NCBI GenBank assembly: GCA_032622095.1
Contig: CP136065.1
Span: 21,318,134 to 21,382,133, forward strand
Direction of reading: 5' to 3'
Length of the DNA stretch: 64,000 bases
Origin: Siphonodentalium dalli
Lineage: Eukaryota > Mollusca > Scaphopoda > Gadilida > Siphonodentaliidae
Shown here in pieces: positions 1 to 12,004 of the stretch. Position 1 is the first letter of the stretch, and the number at the start of each line of letters is the position of its first letter. A program made the position numbers and the translations under genes. Below the pieces are notes generated by a model. It was not told the DNA's origin. It saw only the letters and a list, made by a program, of their open reading frames with translations, and did no database searches.

Positions 1-202
1 CGGAATAGTGAACCTTCGGAATAGTGAACATTCGGCATAGCGAACCTTCGGAATAGTGAACCTTCGGAATAGCGAACCTTCGGAATAGAGAACCTTCGGA
101 ATAGAGAACCTTCGGAATAGTGAACCTTCGGAATAGTGAACCTTCGGAATATAGAACCTTCGGAATAGTGAACCTTCGTAATAGCGAACCTTCGGAATAG
201 AG
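1..202. repeat. 16-bp minisatellite
   Basis: Tandem copies of a 16-base unit (CGGAATAGTGAACCTT with point variants, about 12-13 copies) run from the left edge to about 202, so the array is cut by the window. It lies beyond the last visible exon of the minus-strand secreted-protein gene, probably in its next intron. Confidence 0.9.
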
Positions 203-350
203 ACAATGGGGTGTGAATCCTGTGTACCTATTACAGTTTACAAGAATCCTGAGTGCAGGATCAGTCGTAACACCCTCATCTTTATATTCTGACAGATACG
301 ACTACGTATGTCCACGTTGGTCGAATCGCCTCTTTAGAATGATTACTTAC

Positions 351-466
351 ATAACATGTGAATCTGTATGTGGAACTCTCGTCTGTTGTGACATCATTAT
401 TGTAGACAGTGACGTATTTTGAATTCCCAGATGTTGTGGAATGGAGGCAGTTCAAAGAACCATTCA
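351..466 (-). CDS. Secreted-protein gene, exon 6
   Basis: Acceptor TTGTTTTTAG precedes 466 and donor GTAAGT follows 351. It encodes NGSLNCLHSTTSGNSKYVTV, then YNNDVTTDESSTYRFTCY, which completes the second cysteine module. It enters with two bases of a codon and ends in phase 0; the next exon is outside the window. Confidence 0.8.
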
Positions 467-3400
467 CTAAAAACAAAGTCGTATCGCATATGAAATGTCA
501 TAATGTTATATATGGAAATAGCTTGGTTGATTTTTATCTACGAGTATTTATAGGGGTGTGTCGATGGGGACAAGGGAGCATGTCTCACTGTGGACAAACA
601 GAAAGTCAAAAGTATGATAACTTGTGCCATGCAAATAATATGTGCATGCTGTAAGAATTGTCAGAGTGTGTCAGATTATATCGCTATACCTAATATGTTC
701 AACGGACATGGATCATTCTTTCTTCCAAATTTTGTCTCACTAATTTGGAAAGAGGCATAATTTAGTTTGACAAATACACGAAATATCGAAATAACGGCTT
801 CATATGCTCTGAAAAATACTTGCCATGGTCACAACCATTTACCAGCTGTTTAAAAATATTCGCGCAGAAGTGAAATAAACGCTCTTTATTTCTACCAGAT
901 CAGGAATAGCCTAACGTGGAATGCTCTTTTCTGTTCCATGTCATGCAAATGGCTAATGTTCGTTTGGAACCCAAGCATCGTGTTCAAAGTTGTATTTTTA
1001 TCGCTTCAGTGCGTTTATCTCGGACATATAATACTGTAATTTGTAAAATAAGCTAAAAATGTTATTGAAACCGATGTATAATCATCCAAGTGTAATGTTC
1101 TCGCTGTTAAAAGGGATGTCAAATGGAAAAAATTTGAATGAGCGATTCCCATGCAAATCTCGGGATCAAAAGTTATAAAGTTGGAAATATTTCTGGTGTG
1201 ACTTGATGTGGTATTGAAACAAAATATACACATTTATCTCGCGGGTTAGCTTGTAACTTGTTCCATTAGAATTATTGCGTATTTACGTTTGAATTTTAAA
1301 GTAGATTGAGTGTTGTAATTCCAGAACAAAAGTCATTAGAAATAGATTTATAGCAAAACATTATAAGTTACATCGCCCACCCGCCAGATGCAATTAATGT
1401 TTTGTTACGTTTAATGAGTATAATCATGCTTACTCCTAGATCGAACAACTGCTTCATACACAACGTTTGATCCGGTTATTCAGCCGATCATTGCATGGAA
1501 ATCCGCATTCAAAATTGGTCATTTGAACACTTCTTAATGTATGGTTTATATTGTTCGCCCCGCTTTTACATTGAGGACGTAGCGTTTATCTCGCTGTACA
1601 ATGTGACCAAATTATCGTCAGTAGAACCGATTGTTCTTCAGCATTATACCAAAAAGAGCGTTTCCTGTTTGTCTATTCCCGGTATTGTAACAATAAAGAG
1701 CGTTTATCCCACTTCTGTATGAGAAATTGATAACAGCAGCTGGAAAAATTGGTATGGATGTGGTATAAAGTTTGTTTCTGTTTCAGATTATAAAAAAGTC
1801 TTTATTTAGTCTGTATTAATTGACCTATAAGTATATCAATCCTTCGAAATTACATAGACATTCGTATATCACATGAAACCCCTATTATATCATTTAAAAA
1901 GCCATTATATATTGCCTTAGCTCTCACTGGTGACGAATAGGAGCGTGCTTCCACCAACTTGGCATCGCGCCAACAAAATGACTTTACATTGAATCAGGAA
2001 AATTAATATTATTTCGTAAAGCCGCACATGACAACAGCACCAGTCAATACAAAATGATTGCTTTATTCATTAAAGTTAAATTCTTTCCAACTTCGTTGCC
2101 CTAACGAATATAGACGCAAAAACAAAGGGGCAAATTGGGGGACTATATGTTCCGTCCGCAACTCGAGCGCGCAGTACTGTCGTACACGGTTGCAAAGCGT
2201 CTCGGCGAACAATGTAAATGTGTCCATTTTAAAGCTTCTGTTACGGATTTTGATTTGGTAAAAAGCATAGGCTCTAGTTTTTTAATGTAATATACAAGAT
2301 CTTCAACTCGTTATGTTGGGATATAAGATTTTATGAAACTCGTTTAATAAATTTGATTTACAACTCGTCTACGACTCGTTATGAATCAAATTTATCAAAC
2401 TCGTTTCATAAAATCTGACGTGACAACGTGTAACTTTGACTTGGATGTTTACACATACCCGAGTACGCCTGGTTGAGAGTGTAACTTTGACTTGGATGTT
2501 TACACATACCCGAGTACGCCTGGTTGAGAGTGTAACTTTGACTTGGATGTTTACACATACCCGAGTACGCCTGGTTGAGAGTGTAACTTTGACTTGGATG
2601 TTTACACATACCCGAGTACGCCTGGGTGAGAGTGTAACTTTGACTTGGATGTTTACACATACCCGAGTACGCCTGGTTGAGAGTGCAGTTGGCATAGTTG
2701 AAACTCATCAGGGTTCTATCTCCACATACTGTAAGCTGCGTATCCCCTGTGCATTCTGTTCCGCCTTTATTCGTGTAGCTATGGATGCCAACCAGATCTT
2801 CTGGACAGTCCTGCTTAGCACTCGCAATGGTACCTGTACAAAATAAGTTAATAATTAAGGTTGGTAATTTCAACAGTGATGGTCATGGTAATATTCTCAG
2901 CAATTTAATCTTCCAGACTATAAACTGCCGGTACATTTTCAAACATATGGTTTCGTCGAAAATCCAGATCACTTAGATATTGTTACACTATTATCAAGGC
3001 TATTTAACATAACCCTAGATTTGTTCATGTATTTGAGATCCATCAGCCATATTTGGACTTCAAACATAGCGAAATTCAGGTCTACTAGACTTATGCCTAT
3101 TTTCCAACTGATTTATGACCTTTTTAGTGTCATGTGGCAAATGACAGCGATTTAGAAAAAAATGCCTGTTTTCACCCTTATGTGAGCTGATTTTCTGTCA
3201 AATTTTGCCTATATTTGACACAAAATTATAAAAATACTGATTCGTGTATTTTACTGGAAATTCAGGAAATGAAGCAGCGTGGAAAATACTTTGAAAATAA
3301 GCCACAAAAGGTATAGATAGTATAGTCTATAGCTATATTAACTTTTCTCACAATATCCTCAATTGCATGACAATTCTGGATTCATAGAAAAACAGGGAGG

Positions 3401-6400
3401 TAATTTTGACAGATTTGGACGTCGAAGCACCATATATCTGGCTTAATTAGCGGTCAAGACATAACTGTAGCAGAAATCACTATGTAAGCTTATATGCAAT
3501 TAAAGCACTAATCAAACTAAGCCTATTTACATACCCTGGTATAATAAACATGATTCATTTCTGTCAAAAATATTGTCTAAATATATCATTAGTGGACGCA
3601 AACCTTTAAAATTTACAGCTGTGACAGCCTGTGAGGAACTGATAATGTGATGCTGGAAGAATTATCAATGCACCTCGACGCCATCTTGAAGTGTTATGAA
3701 ACACCTCGCCAATAAAAGTATGTGTACACAAGTACCGTAGTCCGTGTCGATTACATTTGATTTGCGACAGACCAGAAATGAAATGACCGTGTTGCGACCA
3801 GAAATGTACATTAAGATGTCTCTCGACTCAGATAACGCTTGCAAATCGGTCTAAATTGGTGATGTGTCCCAATTAATGACTTATCAAATTCTGGCAAGAT
3901 AACACGTCAATAAGAATATATCGCTTCAAAATAGTCAGGGACGTCACGATAGGGGGTGTGGGGTGTCTCACCCTCCCCAATGAGGACTATAATTTTCAAT
4001 AGTTGGAAATTTCATGACTCAAATTCCAGTAGTTGTACTTACAATTTATTTAGTTTATTTCAATTTGTCCTGTAAGGTAGCAATGTTGTGTCAATATTAC
4101 AAGTTAATACACAGCCATTTGAGTAAATAAATTCCAGTAATGCTCATTACCTGAACACATATATGAAATTGAAATGAAGCATTTCCTTCAATTAAGACTG
4201 GTATGTTTTACCAACAATAGCTTCATGGTCACTAGTATATTAGTAATGTCAAACCTCCATATCTTTCTGAGGACAGGTTTAACAATATAACAATCATTCA
4301 GCATGCATACTTGTTACTATTGTGTGAGTTATAACTTGTGACTCCTAGGAATTTTAATACATGTATTTAAACTCATATTCGATCCTCAACCATATTCTGA
4401 TTAATATCATGTATAATGTACTGAATGCACAGTGTACTCAATACATAAAAAATGGATCAATTCTATCATTCATGTTACTAGTGTCAGTGTCTTTATGTAC
4501 ACAGTCCATACTCCCAAAACGAACATATATAAACCCAAATTATTAAGCCATTAAGCCAATATTGGAATTTTTCATTACTCAAAACCAAATCCTATATAGT
4601 TGGAAATTTTATTAAACTAAATCCTATATAGTTGAACATTTTATGGTCTCACCCCCTCCCTGAGCCCTCCCTGAAAATAGTGTTTCCGATTGTTCTGTAG
4701 TATGTTAAAGGCACGTGAGGCCTTAGTTGTCGAAAATATTCATATTTGTTCCAATCACCGTAAACAGAAAAACATTAAAACGCATACAGTTTCGTTCATA
4801 TTACCATGACTATCGCGTAAACAGCATGTTATCATAAAGATTTACTATATTTTACCTAAACAAGAGCCTGATTGTGTTACAGAAGACAGCATAATGCTGC
4901 TGGCTAATCACACACAACTGGCATAAACGCTCTTTATTCGTTCCATATCAGGAATTCACCAACAAAGAACGCTCTTTATGTTTACCATCATAATATAAAC
5001 AAACACCAGAAAAGTTACTTTTTATGGGTTTGTTTACATAACAATGGTCAAAGATATGACAATAACATACCGTTTATGCGATATATCTTATTTGTATACG
5101 GACAAAGTATGTCTACATTTTGTTGTTCTTTCTGTTTGTGGCGGTTTTTGACGGGTGGAAATATTTTCACAGGAAACCCACCGCCAAGGCCAACCGTACC
5201 TTTAAATAGTCCCTCGTTAGGTCTGTCCTGATAAGGTGGAAAAGTGCATTCGGTCCACTGTTTTGAGGAAAATTAAAATAAGCTAATGAATGTGTATCAC
5301 CTCAACCAGGGTTTGCCAGAGAAAAGAAGTGTGTACATATATATGATCATAAAATATATTTATCAGCTTATTTAATCAACAGTAGTCATATATTCACTAG
5401 GACAGACCAGGTGGTTTATTTTGTAGGAGCTAAATGGATATCTGCTAGATTTCGTAGTGTTTTCACCCTGTTAAACCCCATTGATTTAATAATCCTATTT
5501 CAGTCTATCCGATCGCCACCCGCATGACACAGCACAATCACATGGATTATAAAATAACTCTCCTGGTTAATATGATTGCAGAAACGCAACAAAGACGAAT
5601 GGATTCGTAGTTTAATCCGTTTGTACTATATACTCATTAAGGAGTATTTACCTTAATAATATGAAATGAAACGACCATGAACAATTTTTTTATCATTATT
5701 TCTTACATTCTTTAACAATTATTACAATTATAAAAAAAATAGAATATCTTCCATAATACATTAAATGATCAGATCAACAAACGACGATATGCATTGTGTT
5801 TAACTTAATATCTGAATAATCCCCTCCAATGAATAGGAATCATTCTGTACTTGTATTATATTTTCGCCTGTCTGTCGTCTGATTTTATTACCTGAACATC
5901 CCTCCAAATAAATAATAGACCATTCCAATGTATACTTTTATATCTGAATGGGAGAATTAATAGTAAAGATTGTGCAGCCATTTGACCACTGAATGGATTA
6001 ATTTTAATAAAATATAAGCAGACGACATACATATGAACCTATCATACCTATGGCCGTTTGTTGTTGACTTTGCCACACGTCCATGCGGTTCAGTAAAGAA
6101 ATGGTTAACGTTAGTATTGACGAAGTCCATTTAAAGATGCATTATCCGAATTAGCACTCCTAAATTACTATTTCTTGGCTTCGGGCGGGGGGGGGGGGTA
6201 AAAATATGTGATTTGAGTCGAGGAACCCACCCATCAAAGCTCAGAGTGATCAGATTTCGATTTTTGAAGTTTGTTATTTCTCGAGATGTGCAATTATTTG
6301 TGGCCCAGAAAAACGTCGTCAAACGGACCGTCTCGGACAAAATTGCCTGGTAAAAGCGGCCAAAGTTCGTGATTACTCAAGTGATAATACGGCCAATGAT

Positions 6401-9400
6401 ACCCCCCTCGCTTATTGGGGAAGGGGGCATGTCGCCAAAGAGGAGAAGACTTCGTATAAGCCCTCGGGCTTGTTGTCTGATCCTCGTTTCCATAGATTAA
6501 CTCTTGTATTTTGTATATATGTGTCATCTGTATATTATGTTATTTTTTGGATTTTGAAATAAAAATATGTTTACACTATAATACGGCCAAAATGTTGATA
6601 AATAACACGTTTAGGGCAATTTGATACGATAGTTGGCAGTGGTTAGCATTATTTTGTTGCAATTAATCGATTCTGATAACTAAAGCGTATTTTGAAGAAA
6701 TGTCGTCGTTGTTGTTGTTGTTGTTGTTGTATATTGATGATACGGGGACCGTCTAATCGGATTGAGTACCTTTAAACTGGAATACTAACCCTCTTTGATG
6801 AGGAAATCATACGTCCCTGCTTCGTATGTGGCGCGGTTGCAGACGTTGTTGGCTGTGACGGAAACCGACGAAAATTGCACGTACAGCCGTTCATTATTCG
6901 ACGCAGTAACTTTATCTGGAAAACATCAGAACAGAACCGGTTAATAACATGAAATAAAAACATACATAACGTCATATCATAACATAAGATACAAAAACAT
7001 AACATAAACTGTCTTGGCAATAAGTCACAATGACTTTTGGTTGGATATAGAATTTCGAGTTTGTTTTACTGAATATGACACTTGAGTTGATATTATCTGC
7101 TCATCAAAGTTGTATCTTTGATCCCAAAGTTGTGCGTCAAGACGATCTTTGAACGTGCTGGGGTCTTCGGCTTCAACCACGAATTCGGTTAGGTTATTCC
7201 ACTGTTTATATATAGTTATATATATGTTTATATTTGTGTATATAATGAAGGCAAATAGAGAAATGAGGTGTAAAATGACAGCTCGCTGTTCGGTAACAGA
7301 ATATAATTCGTTGTAGAAATCGTAGAATATTTTTTTTAATTACACAATATCACTACCCAATATCCATACAAATGGGGCGTGTATGAGTCATTCTACTCAA
7401 CTTTAATAATAACGTGTATGATATGTTTATTTTAGTTTGACTTGCTGGTGAAACCTTTCAAACGTGAGTGCCTGCACTGAGTGACGGATGTGTAATTTAC
7501 GAGGAACATAATATGAAGCTGGATATTTAACAGTAAAGGCATACACATGTCAACTGACCTGAACCTAGGTAATAGGAATAACTGTACTGCGGCGTCACTT
7601 CCGTCAACACTAAACACAAATACACATATATCGTCAAGGTCGTCTGATACTGCACAGTGGTTGTGGATCTGAAAGTGAAAGAATGACAATGTGAAAATCA
7701 CGAACATCATTTAGCTATGAGCTACACAAGTATGATGTTGGTGAATCATATTTGTGTAGCTATGATGTGGGTTGTCCCCATGATCTAACCCGGATGTTGG
7801 TGGGTTCTGCTGATTTAGCTAAGCTCTTGTTGTGTCTCGCTTATTTTTGGTATGTTGTTGATGGTTCCTTGTGATTTAACCATGATGTTGGTGGGTCCTG
7901 ATAATTTAGCTATGAATCATGTGGGACCTTAGCTATGTTGTTGTTGTTGTTGTTGTTGTTGTTGGCCATGTTGGGTCCTGGTGATTTAGCATTGAATGAT
8001 GATTTAGCCATGTTTGAGAGTCCTACTTCTTTAGCGATGATGTTGGAAAGTCTTGACGATTTAGCTATTCTGATGATGGATCTTGCTGATTCAGCCATAC
8101 TGTTGATTGGTCTGATTGCGCATGGCCTACAGCTTTATGCTGTTGGTGGGTAATGATGATTTAGCTATGTTGTTTGTGGGTGTCAACCACAAACAACAGC
8201 TAAATCACCATTACCCACCAACCCACTGGGCGATGATGATTTAGCTATATTGTTGGAGGGTCCTGATGATTTAGTTATGATTTTGGTGGGTCCTGATGAT
8301 TTAGCAATGATTTAGGCTGGTAGAAAAGATGATCTGATACCAGTGTGGTGAAATAACACACCTGATCCATTTGCTGAACTCATTACCATGGCTACCATAC
8401 CAAATAAATATTTAAAGGTAGACAATCCGATCAGAGGGTCCCCATATCATCAAGATACAACAACAACAACATCTTCAAAATACGCTTTAATTATTAGAAT
8501 CAATTAATTGCAACAAAATAATGATAACCGCTGTCAACTATGGTATCAATTTTCCCAAAACCTGTTATTTATCAACATTTTGTTCAACGAAATATGGCCG
8601 TATTATCACTTGAGTATTCACGAAATTTTGCCGTATTACCACTTGTTTTTAGAGTTACCCATCTTCTTCTGAAATTTTGACTGAGACGATCCTTTTGACG
8701 ACGTGTTTCTGGGCCACAAACAATTGAAATAATAAACTTCAACTATCGATATCCGATCATGCACTCTGAGCTTTGATTGGTAGGTTCCTCGACTCGAATC
8801 AAATATTTGTTACCCCCGAAGCCAAAGAATTAGTAGTTTAGGAGTGTTTAATCGGATTGAGTACCTTTAACTTTAGTGGTTTTTCTAAATAAATCTGTAA
8901 ACAAACACTTACCTAACAGCATAGTTACTTCCCGATGAGTCGTGGCATTCATATTCTAAGGTCCCGTATGAAGTGGACACCCATCCAGTCAAACGCGTGG
9001 ATGTGAAGGTTAACACCCCTTTGTTGCTGCTCACCCAGTTACCAGTCAGTGCCGACGGAAATGAGCACGATGTTTCTGAAGAATAATGAGTTCGTCAGTT
9101 GTAGAGATTAAAGGTACACAATCCGATTCGATGGTCCCCATATCATCAGATTCCAACAACAGCAACAGTTATCAGAATCGATTATTTGCCCAAAATAATG
9201 CTAACCACAATCAACTATAGTATAAAGTTGCCCAAAACCTGTTATTTATAAAAATTTTGGAGTTAACCACAATTTGGTCAAAGAAATTGTTCTCGTTGAC
9301 TGTCTACTGGGCCACTTAAAATTAAAATAATATATTTCAAACATCAATATCTGATCACTCTGAACTTTGATGGGTGGGTTCATCGACTCGATTCAAATAT

Positions 9401-10478
9401 CTTTTACCCCCCCCCCCCCAAAGCCAAGGAAATAGTAATTTGCGAGCGTTAATTCGGATTGAATACCTTTAAAGATACGAGGTCATATTTGACACCAAAT
9501 TAGTCAATATTTCTGAAGTCAGTGTTCAGCTTACCAGACAAAATCTGTTGACAGTAGAATTCTGATCACCAAAACTTCACATCAATGGGTTCACATGTAG
9601 GATCTGATGATTTGGGACCAAATTAGTCATAATTTCATTATCCACTATTTCGCTCCTCGGGCGTGTATGAAAATGAAAATTACTCGCGATCAAACGTTGT
9701 TCCTGATAGACAGTGTTCTACGGAGCATGTACAAAGCACTAAAACATCATATGATAGCAAGTATAAATCATATACATGTAATTGAAAACGCTCTTTATAA
9801 GTAACATACAACCACTATTGGGCACTAAAAAGACATGAACGTTATCTATCATCGGTGGTCCTCTGACTTATGCTGCATATAAGAAACACAACTGGCTCCT
9901 TTGTTTGTCTGCAGCTGGTTTCTTGTAAAAAAAAAATTAATAAAAAGCTCGGAAATTTTAAAATAGCTAACAACTTAATATCACGTTTGTTTGTCTTTCC
10001 AGTTACTGCCCTATAAGGTTTAAAGTTCAGAATTGAATTTTCTGCGCTGTTTTAAGTTTCTTCGTTGATTGGGACTTGGAAATAGGTGTTCTAATATAGC
10101 TCTTTTTACTAGCATTGGTTTCATGCACAAAACATGTATTCATGTGAGTAATATAAATGAATGTCGGCTTGCATATTTATATAACGTGGCTATATTTGTG
10201 AATTATGGTAATATTATGAACATGACTCGTGTTAGTGATAGAGTGATATATGTAATGAAGCGTTTCACAGCTACTGAGGATTTTCAGGTAACATTACTTT
10301 AAACATTATTTATAATGCATTATATTGCTAGTCGCGATATGATGCGCCATAGCGATCCCAAGTCTACTCAGAATGATAAAAAAGAAACAAAAAGGTACAT
10401 CTTACCTGCTGGTCGAATATTTCCAAAAATAAATAAGGCGATCCAAATAAATATTATATCCATGCTGAGCCATGACAT
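351..10478 (-). CDS. Secreted DUF7042/7043/7044-type protein, 5' part (six exons)
   Basis: Six minus-strand exons join in phase: 10478-10406, 9075-8913, 7668-7565, 6915-6790, 2833-2663 and 466-351 (753 nt, 251 codons). The product begins with a signal peptide, then a CSFPSALTGNW module, a beta-rich stretch ending in FLIKE, and a second cysteine module (DCPEDLVGIHSY ... CTGDTQLTVC ... NYANC). This Cys/Trp spacing and order match the DUF7044 to DUF7042/7043 proteins common in molluscs and arthropods; their function is unknown and none is claimed. The last visible exon ends at a good donor (TAT|GTAAGT) in phase 0, so the gene continues past the left edge. All introns are GT-AG. The family call is from memory of the pattern; the exon chain itself is well supported by phase. 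Confidence 0.8.
868..1714. mobile_element. MITE-like repeat with AAACGCTCTTTAT ends
   Basis: The ends are inverted: AAGTGAAATAAACGCTCTTT at 868 and its complement (AAAGAGCGTTTATCCCACTT) ending at 1714. The interior has no coding potential. Shorter relatives of the AAACGCTCTTTAT end occur near 4926, 4970 and 9786. It lies in the intron between exons 6 and 5 of the secreted-protein gene. Confidence 0.45.
2428..2685. repeat. 51-bp tandem repeat spanning an exon/intron boundary
   Basis: Five near-identical copies of a 51-base unit, differing by single bases, each contain the last codons of exon 5, its GTATGT donor and the first intron bases. Because 51 is 17 codons, the array is open in several frames; the overlapping long ORFs here are products of the repeat. 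Confidence 0.92.
2663..2833 (-). CDS. Secreted-protein gene, exon 5, with five tandem donor sites
   Basis: The acceptor TTTTGTACAG precedes 2833. The exon encodes DCPEDLVGIHSYTNKGGTEC, then TGDTQLTVCGDRTLMSF and NYANCTLNQAYS. The donor used here is TCGG|GTATGT, giving end 2663 and the right phase for exon 6. A 51-bp tandem repeat carries this donor four more times (ends at 2612, 2561, 2510 and 2459). Every copy is in the same frame and stop-free, so each later donor would add 17 residues. Without RNA data the end actually used is uncertain. Confidence 0.75.
4705..5215. mobile_element. MITE family B, copy 1
   Basis: It starts TTAAAGGCACGTGAGGCCTT and ends with the near-complement AAGGCCAACCGTACCTTTAA, so it has ~20-bp terminal inverted repeats with TTAA at the tips. 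A second copy lies at 13448-13941 and a diverged right part at about 23406-23549. No ORF is present, so movement would need a transposase in trans. Confidence 0.65.
6131..6775. mobile_element. MITE family A, copy 1
   Basis: The ends are TTAAAGATGCATTATCCGAA and its near-complement TCGGATTGAGTACCTTTAA. The interior shares long stretches with copies at 8411-8870 (opposite orientation) and 9108-9472, including a (TTG)n tract and TGATACGGGGACCGTC. It is the longest copy, with an extra central segment. No ORF. Confidence 0.65.
6790..6915 (-). CDS. Secreted-protein gene, exon 4
   Basis: Acceptor TTTTCCAG precedes 6915 and donor GTTAGT follows 6790. It encodes KVTASNNERLYVQ, then NNVCNRATYEAGTYDFLIKE, ending one base into a codon. 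The last part resembles the linker that leads into the next cysteine module in this family. Confidence 0.78.
7565..7668 (-). CDS. Secreted-protein gene, exon 3
   Basis: The acceptor CACTTTCAG precedes 7668. The exon encodes STTTVQYQTTLTIYVYLCLV and continues to SYSYYL, a beta-strand-like stretch that follows the CSFP module in relatives. The donor is GT but weak (CTAG|GTTCAG). One base at the start and one at the end fit both neighbours exactly. Confidence 0.75.
7740..8340. repeat. Degenerate GATGATTTAGCTATG repeat with (TTG)n tract
   Basis: About 600 bases built from an imperfect unit of roughly 30-40 bases containing GATTTAGCTATG and TGGTGGGTCC, with a (TTG)8-9 tract at 7938-7964. A short inverted pair (ACCCACAAACAAC) lies near 8175-8205. 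It is in an intron, and the Leu/Met-rich ORFs across it are repeat artefacts. Confidence 0.75.
8411..8870. mobile_element. MITE family A, copy 2
   Basis: Begins TTAAAGGTAGACAATCCGAT and ends ATCGGATTGAGTACCTTTAA, near-perfect ~20-bp terminal inverted repeats. The interior matches copy 1 in reverse orientation. It lies 42 bases from exon 2 of the secreted-protein gene. Confidence 0.7.
8913..9075 (-). CDS. Secreted-protein gene, exon 2 (DUF7044-like module)
   Basis: Acceptor TTCTTCAG precedes 9075 and donor GTAAGTG follows 8913. The exon encodes CSFPSALTGNWVSSNKG, then LTFTSTRLTGW and YECHDSSGSNYAV, the Cys-Phe-Pro ... Gly-x-Trp ... Cys pattern of the module. Phases 2 in and 2 out match its neighbours. 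Confidence 0.8.
9108..9472. mobile_element. MITE family A, copy 3
   Basis: Begins TTAAAGGTACACAATCCGAT and ends TTCGGATTGAATACCTTTAA, a shorter member of the same family in the same orientation as copy 2, with a C-run near 9408. It is in intron 1 of the secreted-protein gene. Confidence 0.7.
10406..10478 (-). CDS. Secreted-protein gene, exon 1 (start and signal peptide)
   Basis: ATG at 10478 opens 24 codons with a hydrophobic core (MDIIFIWIALFIFGN) followed by IRPA, a typical signal peptide. The exon ends at CAG|GTAAGA with one base of the next codon, which fits the two-base start of exon 2. An ATG at 10500 is in another frame and was not used. Confidence 0.72.
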
Positions 10479-11230
10479 ATTGATGCCCGCGCCGTGTTTT
10501 CATCTCGAAGATGGACGTACATTTTCTCGAGAGAACAATTTTCGTACACCGGTCGCCATGTTTCTTGGGTTGGTGGTTTCTAGTTTGGTAACTATACACG
10601 TATCTGTCGAGACAGTTACCACTACGAGGTTCGATTTTAATCTCATGTATTGTTTTGAGAGACGAACACGACTCGACGGATTTAATGTATTAGGTCATGA
10701 TTCAGTGTTGTTCATGTATGGATTATCGGGATTAAGGTGCGGATTATATGCTGGTGTGTATGTCGCAATGATATCCACCGATATAACATACTTGTTTCTT
10801 ACATGTACCAAATTGTATAAAGAAGGACCCCAACACCAATATAATAGTTTATCGCTGTAGATGCGCTTATTTTATAAGCGACACGAGTATATACTATAAT
10901 CTGACTCCTCTTGAGGCTGAATCATTTAAACCATTCAAAATCCATATCCATTGACCGAACACCTAACCAATACGCCGAAATTAATAACAATAATCTATCA
11001 GGAAAAAAATATATATAATTATATACAGATCAAGACACTATTGTATACACAACTATATTATATATCTAAATGTGCATTCATGCAAAACAAATTTATATTT
11101 GCATCGATATTTGTAATAACCATGTTTCTGTTATATCTACCTTGATGATCAGAATACTAATAAATTGAATTGAATTGACCTTGCAACGAATAGGGCCAAG
11201 TTACTACATTTGTGATGTTCGGATCATTGA
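10479..11230. other. Upstream region of the secreted-protein gene
   Basis: No gene is supported here. A 181-codon plus-strand ORF (10315-10860) overlaps exon 1 antisense and resembles nothing known. The promoter of the minus-strand gene should lie in this interval, but no convincing TATA or initiator was picked out. Confidence 0.4.
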
Positions 11231-11937
11231 CATTGAATTCAACAAGGACATTGAATCCAACAAGGACGTTGAATCCAACAAGGACATTGAATTCAACAAG
11301 AACATTGAATCCAACAAGGACATTGAATCCAACAAGAACATTGAATTCAACAAGAACATTGAATTCAACAAGGACATTGAATCCAACAAGGACATTGAAT
11401 TCAACAAGAACATTGAATTCAACAAGGACATTGAATCCAACAAGGACATTGAATTCAACAAGAACATTGAATTCAACAAGGACATTGAATCCAACAAGGA
11501 CATTGAATTCAACAAGAACATTGAATCCAACAAGGACATTGAATTCAACAAGAACATTGAATTCAACAAGAACATTGAATTCAACAAGGACATTGAATCC
11601 AACAAGGACATTGAATTCAACAAGAACATTGAATTCAACAAGGACATTGAATCCAACAAGGACATTGAATTCAACAAGAACATTGAATTCAACAAGAACA
11701 TTGAATTCAACAAGGACATTGAATCCAACAAGGACATTGAATTCAACAAGGACGTTGAATTCAACAAGGACATTGAATTCAACAAGAACATTGAATTCAA
11801 CAAGAACATTGAATTCAACAAGGACATTGAATCCAACAAGAACATTGAATTCAACAAGGACATTGAATTCAACAAGGACATTGAATTCAACAAGAACATT
11901 GAATTCAACAAGGACATTGAATTCAACAAGAACATTG
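11231..11937. repeat. 18-bp minisatellite (about 39 copies)
   Basis: The unit is CATTGAATTCAACAAGGA with two recurrent variants, GAATTC/GAATCC and AAGGA/AAGAA. Because 18 is six codons, four frames stay open for about 250-290 codons. The ORFs are therefore products of the repeat rather than evidence for a protein. Confidence 0.95.
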
Positions 11938-12004
11938 CGCAAGCGCCAATAGACATTATACACGAGAATCACAACACTAATGACAGACGGCATCTTAGAA
12001 GACA

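Larger units (their letters stand above)
2834..6789. other. Intron of the secreted-protein gene
   Basis: No exon was recognised between exon 5 and exon 4. The stretch is AT-rich and holds one ~510-bp MITE (4705-5215), most of a ~645-bp MITE (from 6131) and a G-run near 6187. The remainder shows no clear structure. Confidence 0.6.

Noticed and set aside
2369-2846. Long ORFs on both strands across the 51-bp repeat
   Set aside because: Only the minus frame continuous with exon 5 is meaningful; the others are repeat-driven.
10315-10860. 181-codon plus-strand ORF
   Set aside because: Overlaps the signal-peptide exon antisense, has no recognisable domain, and its composition looks non-coding.
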